Positions 46,827 to 56,059 are shown, counted from the first letter of the stretch. The stretch is 64,000 nt of DNA from Kangiella sediminilitoris (GCF_001708405.1 NZ_CP012418.1:2170001-2234000); one strand, 5' to 3'. The notes: generated from the letters alone by a model not told the origin. Numbers and translations are program-made.

Positions 46827-46902
46827 ATTCACCAGGGGTATGAATTTTAGGGGTAGTTCTGTCAAAGGAGAGAAAATTCATACAAAGTTTGACGGATTTC
46901 AT
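46825..46902 (-). CDS. Possible 25-residue small ORF
   Basis: ATG at 46902 to TAA at 46825, within the candidate small RNA. The product starts MKSVKLCMNF and ends HTPGE; one cysteine, no clear signal or membrane helix. The coding part overlaps an 11-bp hairpin, which argues for RNA function rather than translation. Reported for completeness. Confidence 0.2.
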   Translation of the reverse strand: MKSVKLCMNFLSFDRTTPKIHTPGE

Positions 46903-46969
46903 AAAGTCAGCCACCAAACTTATGTTTAATACTATAGCGTACAAACCTGTTAAAATATTTCGGGTTTAC

Positions 46970-47043
46970 GTAAAAAGTCAGAAAATTTGTGTAAAGGACA
47001 CTGACTATTCTTTACACTTAGGATAAAAGGCGCATGCTATATT
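46970..47043 (+). promoter_or_regulatory. cpxR promoter region with GTAAA half-sites
   Basis: GTAAA occurs at 46970-46974 and 46991-46995 (21 bp apart, two helical turns) and in reverse (TTTAC) at 47011-47015. GTAAA is the CpxR half-site; E. coli uses a 10-bp period, so the spacing here differs. An extended -10, TGCTATATT, lies at 47035-47043. Autoregulation by CpxR is plausible, not shown. Confidence 0.35.
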
Positions 47044-47096
47044 CGCTATTATACTTAGATTAATACAATAACAGTGCGGTAATTTAAGGGATACCT

Positions 47097-47795
47097 ATGA
47101 CCAAATTATTAATAGCTGATGATGACACCGAGCTCTGCCAACTGCTGCAGGAATACCTGTCTCAGGAAGGCTTTGATATTACGGTTGCTCACGATGGTGC
47201 ATCGGCAGCACAACTGATTTTAAATGAGTCATTTGATCTTATGGTACTGGATGTCATGTTACCTAATATGAATGGATTCGATGTCTTGAAAGAAGTCAGA
47301 AAAGAGTCTCAGGTTCCTATCCTTATGCTCACCGCTCGCGGAGATGAAATTGATCGTATAGTAGGTCTTGAGCTTGGAGCCGATGATTACATTGGTAAGC
47401 CATGTAATCCGCGAGAATTAACCGCACGCATCCGTTCTATATTACGCCGTACCGAAACTGACTACAGCAGCAATAAAAAGAAACTTCGCTCGATTCATCT
47501 AGAAGATCTTTATATCAATCCTGGTTCTCGCGAAGCGTTGGTGAACAACGAAGCCATAAAGCTTACAGCAACTGAATTCGATATTTTATACCTTTTAGCA
47601 AGCCAGGCCGGTGAACTGGTGAAGCGCGATGACTTGTCAGAGAAGTGCCTGGGTCGCTCGTTAGAAGCTTATGACCGCAGCATCGACATGCACATCAGTA
47701 ACCTCCGCCGTAAATTAGGTACAGACTCTCACGGTGATGAGCGAATAAAAACAGTCCGAGGTGTTGGTTACCAATATGTTTCGCACGATACGTAA
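47097..47795 (+). CDS. cpxR: CpxR-like response regulator (OmpR/PhoB family)
   Basis: 232 residues: receiver domain (1-120) with the acidic pocket DDD at 8-10, phospho-acceptor Asp52 (LMVLDVML), Thr in MLTARG and Lys in YIGKPCN. The C-terminal winged helix (about 135-228) ends in RTVRGVGYQY. LGLELGADDY and the whole receiver resemble E. coli CpxR, an envelope-stress regulator. The histidine kinase gene overlaps its end by about 20 bp. Assignment to Cpx rests on sequence flavour and partner type. Confidence 0.82.
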   Translation: MTKLLIADDDTELCQLLQEYLSQEGFDITVAHDGASAAQLILNESFDLMVLDVMLPNMNGFDVLKEVRKESQVPILMLTARGDEIDRIVGLELGADDYIGKPCNPRELTARIRSILRRTETDYSSNKKKLRSIHLEDLYINPGSREALVNNEAIKLTATEFDILYLLASQAGELVKRDDLSEKCLGRSLEAYDRSIDMHISNLRRKLGTDSHGDERIKTVRGVGYQYVSHDT

Positions 47796-49179
47796 GCTAA
47801 CCAAACCCAGTCTATTTTGGAAAATCTTTTTATGGTTCTGGTTAGCAACCTTGCTAACCCTAACCTCTATTATCTTTCTGTACAGTATTACGTCTAAAGA
47901 TACTCGACTGGTACCCACCACCGTTGAAGAATCTGAGCTACTGCGACAAACGGCAATCACCGTACAGTTGCGCCATGTTATTGAAGAGTATCAAAACGGC
48001 TTACCGATTCAGCCAAGTGGCACATCTAAAGAGCTTGATAATACCTTCATTATCAATAACCAAGGCTATGAAATATCCGATAAGGAAGTCCCCGACGTTA
48101 TTTACCAGCTTCGAGCTTATTACAAACAACGTAATAGACCAGCAACGGTAACGATAAACAACTACTCCTACTCCGGCCCGGAAATTGTTTTTAGCCGTGG
48201 CCAGTACTATCTGCTTTTTATTAAGAAAAAGAGTCAGCAACACTTCAGTACACTGGTCACCGAGTTTTATCATTCAATCAGTATCTGGCATCTTCTGACA
48301 GCGCTGGGTATCAGTTTCCTCGTATGTTTCGCGTTAGCCTGGTACCTTACGCGCCCCATACATCAGCTACAGAAAGCCACCAAAGCACTGGCCAAAGGTA
48401 ACTTGGATGCTCGGGCCAAAGATTATGTAGGTAAGCGAGGCGATGAATTTTTTGATCTTGCCGAAGACTTCGACCTCATGGCTGATCGCATTAACCGTAT
48501 CATCATGTCTCAAAAACGACTGCTCAGCGATGTTTCTCATGAACTGCGTTCACCCTTAACTCGTATGCAAATTGCTGCCAGTCTTGCGCAAAAAAATAGT
48601 CACCCTGAATGTGCTACCCATATCGACCGTATTGAACTTGAGGTTGAGCGCCTTGATCAACTGATAGGTGAGTTGCTACAGGTTGCAGCTCTTGAGCGTG
48701 GCAACCAGTATGGCGATCCCGACATTTTTGTGGTTAACGATCTGCTTGATGTCATCATCAGTGATGCACAATTTGAAGCAACTGCCAATAACAAAGAAGT
48801 TTTACTACAGGAAAGTCCGACAATAAGTTTTAAGGGCTTTTATAATTTACTTGGACGCTCAATTGAAAACGTAATTCGCAATGCAATTCGTCATACACCT
48901 GATGGCACAAAGATCGTCGTCCAGCTTAAGGATGCGGGCCGCTATTTCAACATTGTTATTACCGATCAGGGGCAAGGAATTGACGAGGACCATCTGAATA
49001 AAATCTTCGAACCGTTTTATCGTCCAACCGAAGCGAGAGAAAGAAGCTCAGGCGGAACAGGCCTTGGACTAACAATTGCTAAGCGTGGTGTAGAAGTCAA
49101 CGGCGGAAGTATTAAAGCAGAAAACGCAGAATCGGGCGGGTTGCAGGTCACCATGACCTTACCAAAAACAGTTATATGA
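47776..49179 (+). CDS. cpxA: CpxA-like sensor histidine kinase
   Basis: 467 residues from ATG 47776 (a GTG at 47761 would add five). First membrane helix about 15-38, periplasmic sensor about 40-170, second helix about 175-197, HAMP about 200-250. The HisKA helix has SDVSHELRSPLTRM with the phospho-His; the ATPase has NVIRNAIRHTPDG (N-box), DQGQGIDED (G1) and GGTGLGLTIAKRG (G2). The periplasmic part is Cpx-like in size. It may respond to misfolded envelope proteins; this is inferred from family. Confidence 0.85.
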   Translation: MFRTIRKLTKPSLFWKIFLWFWLATLLTLTSIIFLYSITSKDTRLVPTTVEESELLRQTAITVQLRHVIEEYQNGLPIQPSGTSKELDNTFIINNQGYEISDKEVPDVIYQLRAYYKQRNRPATVTINNYSYSGPEIVFSRGQYYLLFIKKKSQQHFSTLVTEFYHSISIWHLLTALGISFLVCFALAWYLTRPIHQLQKATKALAKGNLDARAKDYVGKRGDEFFDLAEDFDLMADRINRIIMSQKRLLSDVSHELRSPLTRMQIAASLAQKNSHPECATHIDRIELEVERLDQLIGELLQVAALERGNQYGDPDIFVVNDLLDVIISDAQFEATANNKEVLLQESPTISFKGFYNLLGRSIENVIRNAIRHTPDGTKIVVQLKDAGRYFNIVITDQGQGIDEDHLNKIFEPFYRPTEARERSSGGTGLGLTIAKRGVEVNGGSIKAENAESGGLQVTMTLPKTVI

Positions 49180-49846
49180 AACGGCTGAGAATACTCCACA
49201 ACAGCAGCAGTGCTAAAGCGATTAGAAAGCCACCAAGGATTCTGTCAATCCAGTGACCAAACTTATTGAAAAAGCCTCTCACTTGTTTACTGGCCAGGAT
49301 ATAGGATAGAAAAGCAAACCAGGCTGCTGTCGCAAACGCCATCCAGACTCCATAAAACCCTTGCATCAACAAAGGTGTTTCAGGGCCAACCAGTGTGGTA
49401 AACAGCGATAAAAAGAACAGAGTTGCCTTCGGATTCAGTACATTCGTAATAAACCCCTGACGGAAGGCCTTACCATCAGTCATCACGGGCCGTTCCTGCT
49501 CCTGCTCAACCTTACCCAGAGTTTTATGAGCCTTTGAGCCAAGAGCACCCCAGCCTATATAAATCAAATAACTTGCCCCGGCTAACTGAATCAGCATAAA
49601 TAGCCAGTCGGTACTTTTTATTAAAAGACCAATACCTAGTACGGCATAGGTCACGTGAACGAAAATAGCAAGACCAATACCAAGGCTGGTGATAATAGCA
49701 AAACGTCGTCCAAATATTATCGACTGACGCATGACAATTGCAAAGTCTGGTCCAGGGCTCGCTACTGCTAGCGCATGAGCCGAAGCTATCAGCACAAACT
49801 GCTGCCAATATTCACCAAATAAAGTGCTGAACTCCTGCCACATCAT
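49172..49846 (-). CDS. LysE family amino-acid exporter
   Basis: 224 residues with about six helices. The conserved N-terminal motif ASPGPDFAIVMRQSIIFGRRFAI and FITNVLNPKATLFFLSLF are typical of LysE/RhtB exporters. Likely substrate is an amino acid or homoserine-type compound. Its 3' end overlaps cpxA by 8 bp (convergent); its start overlaps the dedA stop by 4 bp. Confidence 0.9.
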   Translation of the reverse strand: MMWQEFSTLFGEYWQQFVLIASAHALAVASPGPDFAIVMRQSIIFGRRFAIITSLGIGLAIFVHVTYAVLGIGLLIKSTDWLFMLIQLAGASYLIYIGWGALGSKAHKTLGKVEQEQERPVMTDGKAFRQGFITNVLNPKATLFFLSLFTTLVGPETPLLMQGFYGVWMAFATAAWFAFLSYILASKQVRGFFNKFGHWIDRILGGFLIALALLLLWSILSRFI

Positions 49847-50622
49847 TCGCCTATTACGACCAGTATTTTTTGTGATAATTCCAGCATCAGAGAGCCATAG
49901 GAGCTCACTACTAAAAACAGAATAACTGCTGTCATCACTGACATTGTGCTTATCATTTTAAGAGCAAAATGCCGAGTCATTTCGTACGACCTATCCGTCC
50001 GGTGAGCTCTTCTCCTGGCCCATAGCTGTCTTAAATAGCCTCCTAATAACCACAAGCATACTGCCATCGTTACCAGACAGCTCAGCAGAATAAAGATTTG
50101 ATTTTTTTCGAAGGTTAGTGCCGCGCCTAAAACTACTCCAGGCATAAGATATACTGGAGCCCAGATCATGCTGGCAATGAGTACGGCAACTAAAAACTTT
50201 TTAGCCGGCATATCAAGAATGCCAGCGATTAGGGAAATAACTGCACGAATTGGGCCAATGAACTGACCAATTAATATTCCGGCAAAGCCATGACGTCTAA
50301 AAAAGCTTTCTGCCCTGTGCAATAATTTTTGATGATTTTCGACCCACGGCCAATGATGCACGCGCTCCTTGAAAGCAACACCAACCAGAAATGAAAGAGC
50401 CTGGCCAGAAGCAGCTCCGGCAAAACTAAAAAATGCAATTGGCCAGAAACTCAGACTCCCCGAACCAATGAGACTGCCTACGCCAACTAACAGTAACCAG
50501 CCCGGCATAGCCAGACCGACAATCGCCAGAGACTCTAGAAATGCTATAGCAAATACAGCGATGCCCGCCCAGTGCGGGTTAGCACGTATCCACTCAATAA
50601 TGTTATTTACAAACTCTTCCAT
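49843..50622 (-). CDS. DedA family membrane protein
   Basis: 259 residues with the SNARE-associated/DedA domain. Visible are ESLAIVGLAMPGWLLLVGVGSLIG and the conserved FFRRHGFAGILIGQFIGPIRAVISLIAGILDMP. DedA proteins act as undecaprenyl-phosphate or phospholipid flippases and proton-dependent transporters; the exact role here is unknown. Co-translated with the LysE gene (4-bp overlap). Confidence 0.88.
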   Translation of the reverse strand: MEEFVNNIIEWIRANPHWAGIAVFAIAFLESLAIVGLAMPGWLLLVGVGSLIGSGSLSFWPIAFFSFAGAASGQALSFLVGVAFKERVHHWPWVENHQKLLHRAESFFRRHGFAGILIGQFIGPIRAVISLIAGILDMPAKKFLVAVLIASMIWAPVYLMPGVVLGAALTFEKNQIFILLSCLVTMAVCLWLLGGYLRQLWARRRAHRTDRSYEMTRHFALKMISTMSVMTAVILFLVVSSYGSLMLELSQKILVVIGE

Positions 50623-50773
50623 GGGAGCTAATAATGAATAAAGTTAAAGCAAAAGTCGACAACTATTTGTAAGCTTTTATATTTCAGGAGTGGTTACCTA
50701 ACCTTCTTGCTAATTTTCCTACCCTCGTTTATCGTTTTAATACTTTTAATACGGATAGATAACAGGTCGCCCC

Positions 50774-51220
50774 ATGAGTGATAAATACAAAACCATAATT
50801 CAACAACGTCAACCAAAGGATGTTGAAATTTTTCATAACGTACACCCTGATGTGAAGCCACCAAAAATGGATGTGGATCATCTCTACTCAGATCATGAGC
50901 GCATTAATGATTACCGTTCTTCGGGTGAATTGATAAGAAGTCTCGCCAATACCATCAAACAGTGGCGCAACAATATGCCAAAAGATGCCCAGCCCGTTAT
51001 CGTAGCTATGCTGAATGGTGGCCTTCAGATCAATGTATCAAGGCTTGCTCAGGAATCATTTCATGGTATCCGAATAGAAGGATCTGCCAATGGTAACCCT
51101 TGTATGGTATTAACCCACCAGAATAATGTAGAACTCTTATGCTATATCCAGCAAATCGCTGAGGAAGAGCATGAGACAAGAATTGGTTTTGTGGTTGACG
51201 GTAAAGAAACCGAAGAATAA
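50774..51220 (+). CDS. Unrecognised conserved-looking protein
   Basis: 148 residues, soluble, no signal. The N-terminus is charged and rich in Pro, Asp and His (HNVHPDVKPPKMDVDH). The middle contains WRNNMPKDAQPVIVAMLNGGLQINVSRLAQESFHGIRIEG, and the end is acidic. It looks like an alpha/beta domain without catalytic signature. It is convergent with the next gene. No function assigned. Confidence 0.6.
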   Translation: MSDKYKTIIQQRQPKDVEIFHNVHPDVKPPKMDVDHLYSDHERINDYRSSGELIRSLANTIKQWRNNMPKDAQPVIVAMLNGGLQINVSRLAQESFHGIRIEGSANGNPCMVLTHQNNVELLCYIQQIAEEEHETRIGFVVDGKETEE

Positions 51221-51235
51221 GGTTTAGATTTAATA

Positions 51236-51259
51236 GCAGGAAGTTAAATCGCTTCCTGC
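51236..51259. terminator. Possible bidirectional terminator hairpin
   Basis: GCAGGAAG (51236-51243) and CTTCCTGC (51252-51259) form a perfect 8-bp stem between two convergent genes. There is no long T-run, so termination is a guess. Confidence 0.4.
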
Positions 51260-51843
51260 AAATCTTCTTCATCAAAATTAAGGACCAAGTGAATATCCAG
51301 ATTCTCTGCAGTTAACAATAACTCCTCTTCTACTTCATCAAGGTCGATAATATAGTCTGTTGAGACTTTTAATCGAACTTTGTATAACTGCTGCCCCACT
51401 TTACTCATGTAGGGTTTACGGGTCATTTCATCGATAACCAGATGATTTCTGATCAATGCTCTCAGTAACTCAACATCAATAACATTGTCTCTTAAACCGT
51501 ATAGCTCAATTTCAAATCCCACTTTATCTTCCTGGGCGTTGATATTTTCATTGGCAGGAGTGAGATTAAACTGTAGTCGCTCGGAACTTAAACTATCCAG
51601 GCAGGCTCTGAATGAGCCAAAATAGACAGGGTTGATAGAAACACTGAGTAAGCCATTAAACGCATTTCCCATGCGGTTGAACCTTGAAGCCTGTAAACGA
51701 GCATTAAAGCGGTTTATTATCTCAGAGAGATTGACAATAATTTCTTCATTATCAGTACCAGTCACTGAAATAATGACTTCTATATCCTTATGGGATTGCA
51801 GCATATGCTGTAAACGTTCATCATCCACGATATCGCCTTCCAT
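51244..51843 (-). CDS. Unrecognised acidic protein
   Basis: 199 residues, strongly acidic, with no signal or membrane helix. An alternation of beta strands and helices (INPVYFGSFRACLDSL; LQFNLTPANENI; FEIELYGLRDN) suggests a compact cytoplasmic fold. The C-terminal LNFDEEDLQEAI is acidic. No known family recognised; convergent with the previous unrecognised gene. Confidence 0.55.
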   Translation of the reverse strand: MEGDIVDDERLQHMLQSHKDIEVIISVTGTDNEEIIVNLSEIINRFNARLQASRFNRMGNAFNGLLSVSINPVYFGSFRACLDSLSSERLQFNLTPANENINAQEDKVGFEIELYGLRDNVIDVELLRALIRNHLVIDEMTRKPYMSKVGQQLYKVRLKVSTDYIIDLDEVEEELLLTAENLDIHLVLNFDEEDLQEAI

Positions 51844-52002
51844 ATTATCCAGTCTCCATTCGACTTGGGCTGTTTAAAAAATACTCTATTTAGAAACTAT
51901 TTGCAACGGGACATTTGCTTTGTTAAATCTTTTCTATCAATGTTGCCTTAACCATCTGTACCTTCTACTATTATTACTAACTAGAAGGCAAGGAGTCTCA
52001 TT

Positions 52003-52806
52003 ATGAGAAAACCATATTTAGCAGGAATCACAGCATTACTTCTCACCGCTTGTGCAACTTCCCCAACAGGTCGTGACCAGGTTCTTATATTTTCTGAATC
52101 ACAAATGGCGGAAATGGGTGCGGCATCATTTACATCCATGAAGGAAAGTCAAAAAATTGATACGAATCGAGCCCATAACCGTTACGTTAACTGTGTAGTT
52201 GATGCCCTTATTCCAGAACTTAATCGAATAGACCCTAAAATGCGGTCTACCCGCTGGGAAACTCAGGTATTCGTTGATGATTCAGCAAATGCGTTCGCTC
52301 TGCCCGGAGGTAAGATTGGCGTACATACCGGCATGTTTAAGGTTGCTGAAAATTCAAGTCAACTGGCAGCAGTCATTGGGCATGAAATTGGTCATGTATG
52401 GGCTCGGCATGGTAATGCCCGTGTATCCAGCCAATTCATAACCTCAACTGGATTACAGCTGGCTGCTATTGCTGCTGGTGAGCCTACACAGGAAAAGAAG
52501 CAGCTGCTGGGACTACTAGGTGTGGGGGCTCAGGTCGGTGTACTTTTACCTTTTAGCCGTGGAGACGAGTCCGAAGCAGATGAAATTGGTATTGAGCTGA
52601 TGGCCAAAGCGGGCTTTGATCCTAGGGAAAGCGTAGAGTTATGGAAAAACATGGCTAAACAAGGCAGTGGAGGAGCACCGGAACTTCTTTCCACACACCC
52701 AGCTCCGCAGACACGAATTAGTAAACTTCAGGCTCTCATGGAAGACAGTATGTCAGATTATAGACAGGCTAGATCAGAAGGGAAAAATCCAAACTGTAGC
52801 TTATAA
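52003..52806 (+). CDS. M48 family metallopeptidase lipoprotein (LoiP-like)
   Basis: 267 residues with a lipobox LLTAC (about residue 17), so a lipidated envelope protease. The zinc motif is HEIGHVWARHG (HExxH), and the third ligand Glu is in GDESEADEIGIELMAKAGFDP. The closing STHPAPQTRISKLQALM is typical for M48B. Probably degrades misfolded outer-membrane proteins, in the way of LoiP/BepA. Confidence 0.92.
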   Translation: MRKPYLAGITALLLTACATSPTGRDQVLIFSESQMAEMGAASFTSMKESQKIDTNRAHNRYVNCVVDALIPELNRIDPKMRSTRWETQVFVDDSANAFALPGGKIGVHTGMFKVAENSSQLAAVIGHEIGHVWARHGNARVSSQFITSTGLQLAAIAAGEPTQEKKQLLGLLGVGAQVGVLLPFSRGDESEADEIGIELMAKAGFDPRESVELWKNMAKQGSGGAPELLSTHPAPQTRISKLQALMEDSMSDYRQARSEGKNPNCSL

Positions 52807-52817
52807 CGAAGGATTAC

Positions 52818-52847
52818 ATTTGGCGGATTGTTATTGATCCGCCAAAT
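52818..52847. terminator. Hairpin between convergent M48 and GST genes
   Basis: ATTTGGCGGAT (52818-52828) and ATCCGCCAAAT (52837-52847) pair perfectly over 11 bp with an 8-nt loop. The right arm lies within the end of the GST gene. No T-run, but the position suits a bidirectional terminator. Confidence 0.45.
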
Positions 52848-53493
52848 AGCCGCCTCTTTCATATATCCCTTCCATGTAAAGGTCTTCAAAATCCTTAACT
52901 ACAGATTTTTGTACTTCAGGAAGTGATAATAAGTTCTTACGCCATTTAGAGATTTTTTTATAGTCACTGACAGGATCAACGCCAATATTATCAGCCACAA
53001 TTTGCGAACGCATCAAAAATGGTGCAAATGCACTATCAACCAAACTGAAAGAGTCACCTTCAAAAAATCCCTGGTCACCAATTTTTCGTTCCAGAGGAGC
53101 AAGCTTTTTGGTTAGGTCTTCCTCAATTTTGTAATAGGTTTCTTCACGACGCGCCTGAGTTAACTGATGCTGGGCATTGAATAGACTGGTACTGAATTCA
53201 ATCCAAGCTCTGTGCTCGGCTCTTGCTAGAGGGTCCTCAGGTAGCATTCGCTCACCATGGGTTTCATCCAAGTACTCGTTAATGACTGCCGACTCAAATA
53301 AAACATGTTCCTTAACACGAAGTAATGGAACCTTTCCCAAAGGCGAGATTTCTAAAAACCAGTCCGGTTTTTTCCGAAGATTGATATACTCAATGGTGAA
53401 ATCAATTTTCTTATGCAATAGCGTAATAACCGATCGCTGAACGAAAGGGCATAACTTAAAGCTTATTAATATTGGTTGTTCTAAAGAAGCCAT
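52831..53493 (-). CDS. Glutathione S-transferase family protein
   Basis: 220 residues. The N-terminal thioredoxin fold has KLCPFVQRSVITLL (a Cys-type GST motif, omega-like) and GKVPLLRV and FESAVINEYLDE; the C-domain is helical (FSLVDSAFAPFL). It resembles stringent-starvation-like or omega-class GSTs. Substrate unknown. It is followed on the minus strand by the M48 gene's convergent end. Confidence 0.85.
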   Translation of the reverse strand: MASLEQPILISFKLCPFVQRSVITLLHKKIDFTIEYINLRKKPDWFLEISPLGKVPLLRVKEHVLFESAVINEYLDETHGERMLPEDPLARAEHRAWIEFSTSLFNAQHQLTQARREETYYKIEEDLTKKLAPLERKIGDQGFFEGDSFSLVDSAFAPFLMRSQIVADNIGVDPVSDYKKISKWRKNLLSLPEVQKSVVKDFEDLYMEGIYERGGYLADQ

Positions 53494-53579
53494 ATTCGCA
53501 ACTTAAAGTTAGTATCTAGAGGTAATGTAAAACGGATTTCATGGAAAAGCAACAATACTTTTCACGCTGAAACAGATAT

Positions 53580-53609
53580 AAAAAAGGCCTTCGAATGAAG
53601 GCCTTTTTA
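53580..53609 (-). terminator. Rho-independent terminator of slyD
   Basis: AAAAAGGCCTTC, GAAT loop, GAAGGCCTTTTTA (53581-53609), just after the slyD stop (53614). The minus strand carries the T-run, and the plus strand also has a T-run. Confidence 0.88.
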
Positions 53610-53613
53610 TTTT

Positions 53614-54096
53614 TTAGTGTTCGTGACCACCAGCGCCATGAACGTGACCATGAGAAAGTTCTTCCTCATTTGCATCGCGTACTTCGACAACTTTTACATC
53701 AAAGTTTAACGTTACACCCGCTAAAGGATGGTTGCCGTCTACTGTTACCGTATCACCATCAACCTTGGTCACAGTAATCAGCTGCGGTCCCTGTGGAGAC
53801 TCTGCATTAAACTGCATACCAGGCTCAACTTTATCAACGCCCTGAAAAGCTTGCATCGGAACTTCTTTGATTAGTTGCTCGTGACGCTCACCATAAGCTT
53901 CTTCTGGATTTACTGTAACAGACAGCTCATCATCAACCGCTTTACCAGCTAATGCATTTTCCAGACCAGGAATAATGTTTTTATGACCATGCAAATAGGC
54001 CAATGGCTCATTACCTTCTGATGTATCAACTAATACACCCTCATCTGTTTTGACAGTGTATTCAATCTTTACGACTTTGTTTTCTTCAATTTGCAT
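53614..54096 (-). CDS. slyD: SlyD-type FKBP peptidyl-prolyl isomerase
   Basis: 160 residues. The FKBP fold has EYTVKTDEGVLVDTSEG, PLAYLHGHKNIIPGLENALAG and the inserted chaperone flap (VTVNPEEAYGERHEQLIKEVPMQAFQG), then DGNHPLAG. The C-terminal tail has HGHVHGAGGHEH, a His-rich metal-binding end, shorter than E. coli SlyD. I use ATG 54096 because AGGTGAG lies six bases upstream; TTG 54102 would add two residues. Confidence 0.93.
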   Translation of the reverse strand: MQIEENKVVKIEYTVKTDEGVLVDTSEGNEPLAYLHGHKNIIPGLENALAGKAVDDELSVTVNPEEAYGERHEQLIKEVPMQAFQGVDKVEPGMQFNAESPQGPQLITVTKVDGDTVTVDGNHPLAGVTLNFDVKVVEVRDANEEELSHGHVHGAGGHEH

Positions 54097-54318
54097 AATC
54101 AACTCACCTACTTTCTATAAAATTTTATCCAGACGGAATGCAAACCATGCTGGATACGGAATACTAAACTCTGGGTAATAAAAGAATATGAAGTGGGTAT
54201 ATCGACAGGGAAACTCTTATACAGAGTAATCAAATTTTGGCTAGCTTAACACTAGTTATAAACATGGGGTTGGTTCATATAATTACAACCCCAGTTTATT
54301 AATCACTTGCCTACAGCC

Positions 54319-54340
54319 TGACTTTCGTAGAAGAAAGTCA
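54319..54340. repeat. Hairpin downstream of lipA
   Basis: TGACTTTC, GTAGAA, GAAAGTCA form a perfect 8-bp stem with six-base loop, 27 bp after the lipA stop. A second repeat, GGGGTTG and CAACCCC, lies in the same gap (about 54260-54295). Neither has a T-run. They may stabilise the lipA transcript end. Confidence 0.35.
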
Positions 54341-54366
54341 TTAATGCTCAAATCGAAAGTTTGCTT

Positions 54367-55365
54367 TTAGCTAACTTTCTCACCCGCAGCCTGTTGGTCT
54401 GCATGGTATGACGAGCGAACCATAGGCCCACTGGCTACATTGGTAAAACCTAGGTCTTCAGCGATCTTACCTAACTCATCAAATTCTTTCGGTGGCATAA
54501 AACGCATGACTGGATGGTGATACTTACTTGGCTGCAAGTATTGGCCCAGCGTTAACATGTCTACGCCATGTGCACGCAAGTCTTTCAAGACCTCAATGAT
54601 TTCCTCATTAGTCTCACCCAGGCCAACCATCAGACCTGACTTAGTTGGAATCCCCGGATAGCGCTCTTTAAACTGTTTCAACAAGTCTAATGACCACTGG
54701 TAATCAGCACCTGGGCGAGCCTGCTTGTACAAACGTGGCACCGTTTCCAGGTTGTGATTGAATACGTCAGGGAGACCAGCTTCCATCTTATCCAGGGCCA
54801 CTTCCATACGACCACGGAAGTCAGGAACAAGAACTTCCACCTTCAGCCCAGGGTTCTGCTCTTTCGCTACTCGTACACACTCACTGATATGTGCAGATCC
54901 ACCATCACGTAAATCGTCACGATCCACTGAGGTGATGACTACATAGTTCAACTTCATCGACTTTACCGAGTCAGCCAAGTGTTGTGGCTCTTCCGGATCA
55001 AGCGGCAATGGGCGACCATGCGCAACATCACAGAAAGGACAGCGTCGAGTACAGATATCACCCATTATCATAAAGGTTGCTGTACCGTGACCAAAACATT
55101 CTGGCAGGTTAGGACAGGAAGCCTCTTCACACACTGTGTGTAGCTTCTTGTCACGCAGCATATCCTTAATTTTGGTAATTTGGTTACCGTTCGGTAAACG
55201 CACACGTATCCAGTCCGGCTTACGAGGCATTTCTTCCGTTGGCATAATTTTCACTGGGATACGCGCCATTTTCTCTTCGGCACGCATTTTATGCCCTGGA
55301 ATCACTTTCCCGGTAACTTTTTTCTTACGAGGAGATGTCTGGGCAACAGACTCTGGTTTTGACAT
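54367..55365 (-). CDS. lipA: Lipoyl synthase
   Basis: Radical-SAM enzyme that inserts two sulfurs into octanoyl chains. Two 4Fe-4S sites are visible: [14 protein letters not shown] (auxiliary) and [10 protein letters not shown] (radical SAM CxxxCxxC). A further RSSYHAD serine motif closes it. ATG 55365 gives 332 residues; a GTG at 55374 would add three. It lies 25 bp from lipB and follows it in the operon. Confidence 0.96.
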   Translation of the reverse strand: MSKPESVAQTSPRKKKVTGKVIPGHKMRAEEKMARIPVKIMPTEEMPRKPDWIRVRLPNGNQITKIKDMLRDKKLHTVCEEASCPNLPECFGHGTATFMIMGDICTRRCPFCDVAHGRPLPLDPEEPQHLADSVKSMKLNYVVITSVDRDDLRDGGSAHISECVRVAKEQNPGLKVEVLVPDFRGRMEVALDKMEAGLPDVFNHNLETVPRLYKQARPGADYQWSLDLLKQFKERYPGIPTKSGLMVGLGETNEEIIEVLKDLRAHGVDMLTLGQYLQPSKYHHPVMRFMPPKEFDELGKIAEDLGFTNVASGPMVRSSYHADQQAAGEKVS

Positions 55366-55389
55366 AAAAAGCACTCAAACCTAACCCAA

Positions 55390-56043
55390 TTACTCAGGCA
55401 GGCCCTTCATTTCAAGACGGCTATTATAACCTAATTTGCTGCATAATTGATCCACTAAGTCTGGCTTAACTCTCTCCAGTGTCTCGGGACCACCACGCTC
55501 GGCGATTTGCGTCATCGCCATACCTTGATAACCACATGGGTTAATCCGCGCGAACGGCTCAAGGTCCATGTTAACATTCAGCGCTAAACCATGAAACGAC
55601 TTCCCTTTCCGGATTCTAAGGCCCAGAGAGCAAATTTTAGCTTCATCGGTATAAACGCCCGGCGCATCGGAACGGGGATAGGCCTCAATTCCATAGGTAC
55701 CTAAGGTATCCACCACGGCATTTTCTATCGCCGACACCAGATCCCTGGGGCCCATGCTTTTGCGCCTTAAATCAATCATAAAATAAGCGACCAGCTGACC
55801 CGGCCCATGATAGGTTACCTGGCCACCTCTATCGACCTGTACCACCGGTATATCACCCGGAAATAACAGGTGCTCTGGCTTACCGGCCTGTCCCTGAGTA
55901 AATACAGGGTCATGCTCCACAAGCCAAATCTCATCGGTAGTGCTTTCATCGCGCTCGTCAGTAAAGCGCTGCATTCGCTTCCAAACCGGAACATAGGTTT
56001 CATGCCCCAGTTCACGAATAATTACCGTATTTTCGATACTCAT
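55390..56043 (-). CDS. lipB: Octanoyltransferase LipB
   Basis: Transfers octanoate from ACP to the lipoyl domains of target enzymes. [21 protein letters not shown] and the catalytic Cys/Lys segments ([36 protein letters not shown]) are present. 217 residues. Preceded by ybeD at 16 bp and followed by lipA. Confidence 0.96.
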   Translation of the reverse strand: MSIENTVIIRELGHETYVPVWKRMQRFTDERDESTTDEIWLVEHDPVFTQGQAGKPEHLLFPGDIPVVQVDRGGQVTYHGPGQLVAYFMIDLRRKSMGPRDLVSAIENAVVDTLGTYGIEAYPRSDAPGVYTDEAKICSLGLRIRKGKSFHGLALNVNMDLEPFARINPCGYQGMAMTQIAERGGPETLERVKPDLVDQLCSKLGYNSRLEMKGLPE

Positions 56044-56059
56044 CGTCGCTTCTTTCTAA

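Larger units (their letters stand above)
46789..46924 (-). ncRNA. Candidate small RNA divergent from cpxRA, with possible 25-residue ORF
   Basis: A strong terminator facing the minus strand has no gene upstream of it, so a short transcript must begin in the cpxR gap. A -10-like TATAGT (minus strand; 46931-46936) would start it about 46924 and give about 135 nt. The RNA would hold a perfect 11-bp hairpin (GTATGAATTTT 46838-46848 with AAAATTCATAC 46873-46883), then the terminator. It also contains a 25-codon ORF at 46902-46825, starting MKSVKLCM, whose TAA touches the terminator stem. GGTGG precedes its ATG by about 9 bases. RNA or peptide cannot be decided. Confidence 0.45.

Noticed and set aside
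49524-49808. 94-codon frame inside the LysE gene
   Set aside because: Out-of-frame shadow of a clear LysE exporter.
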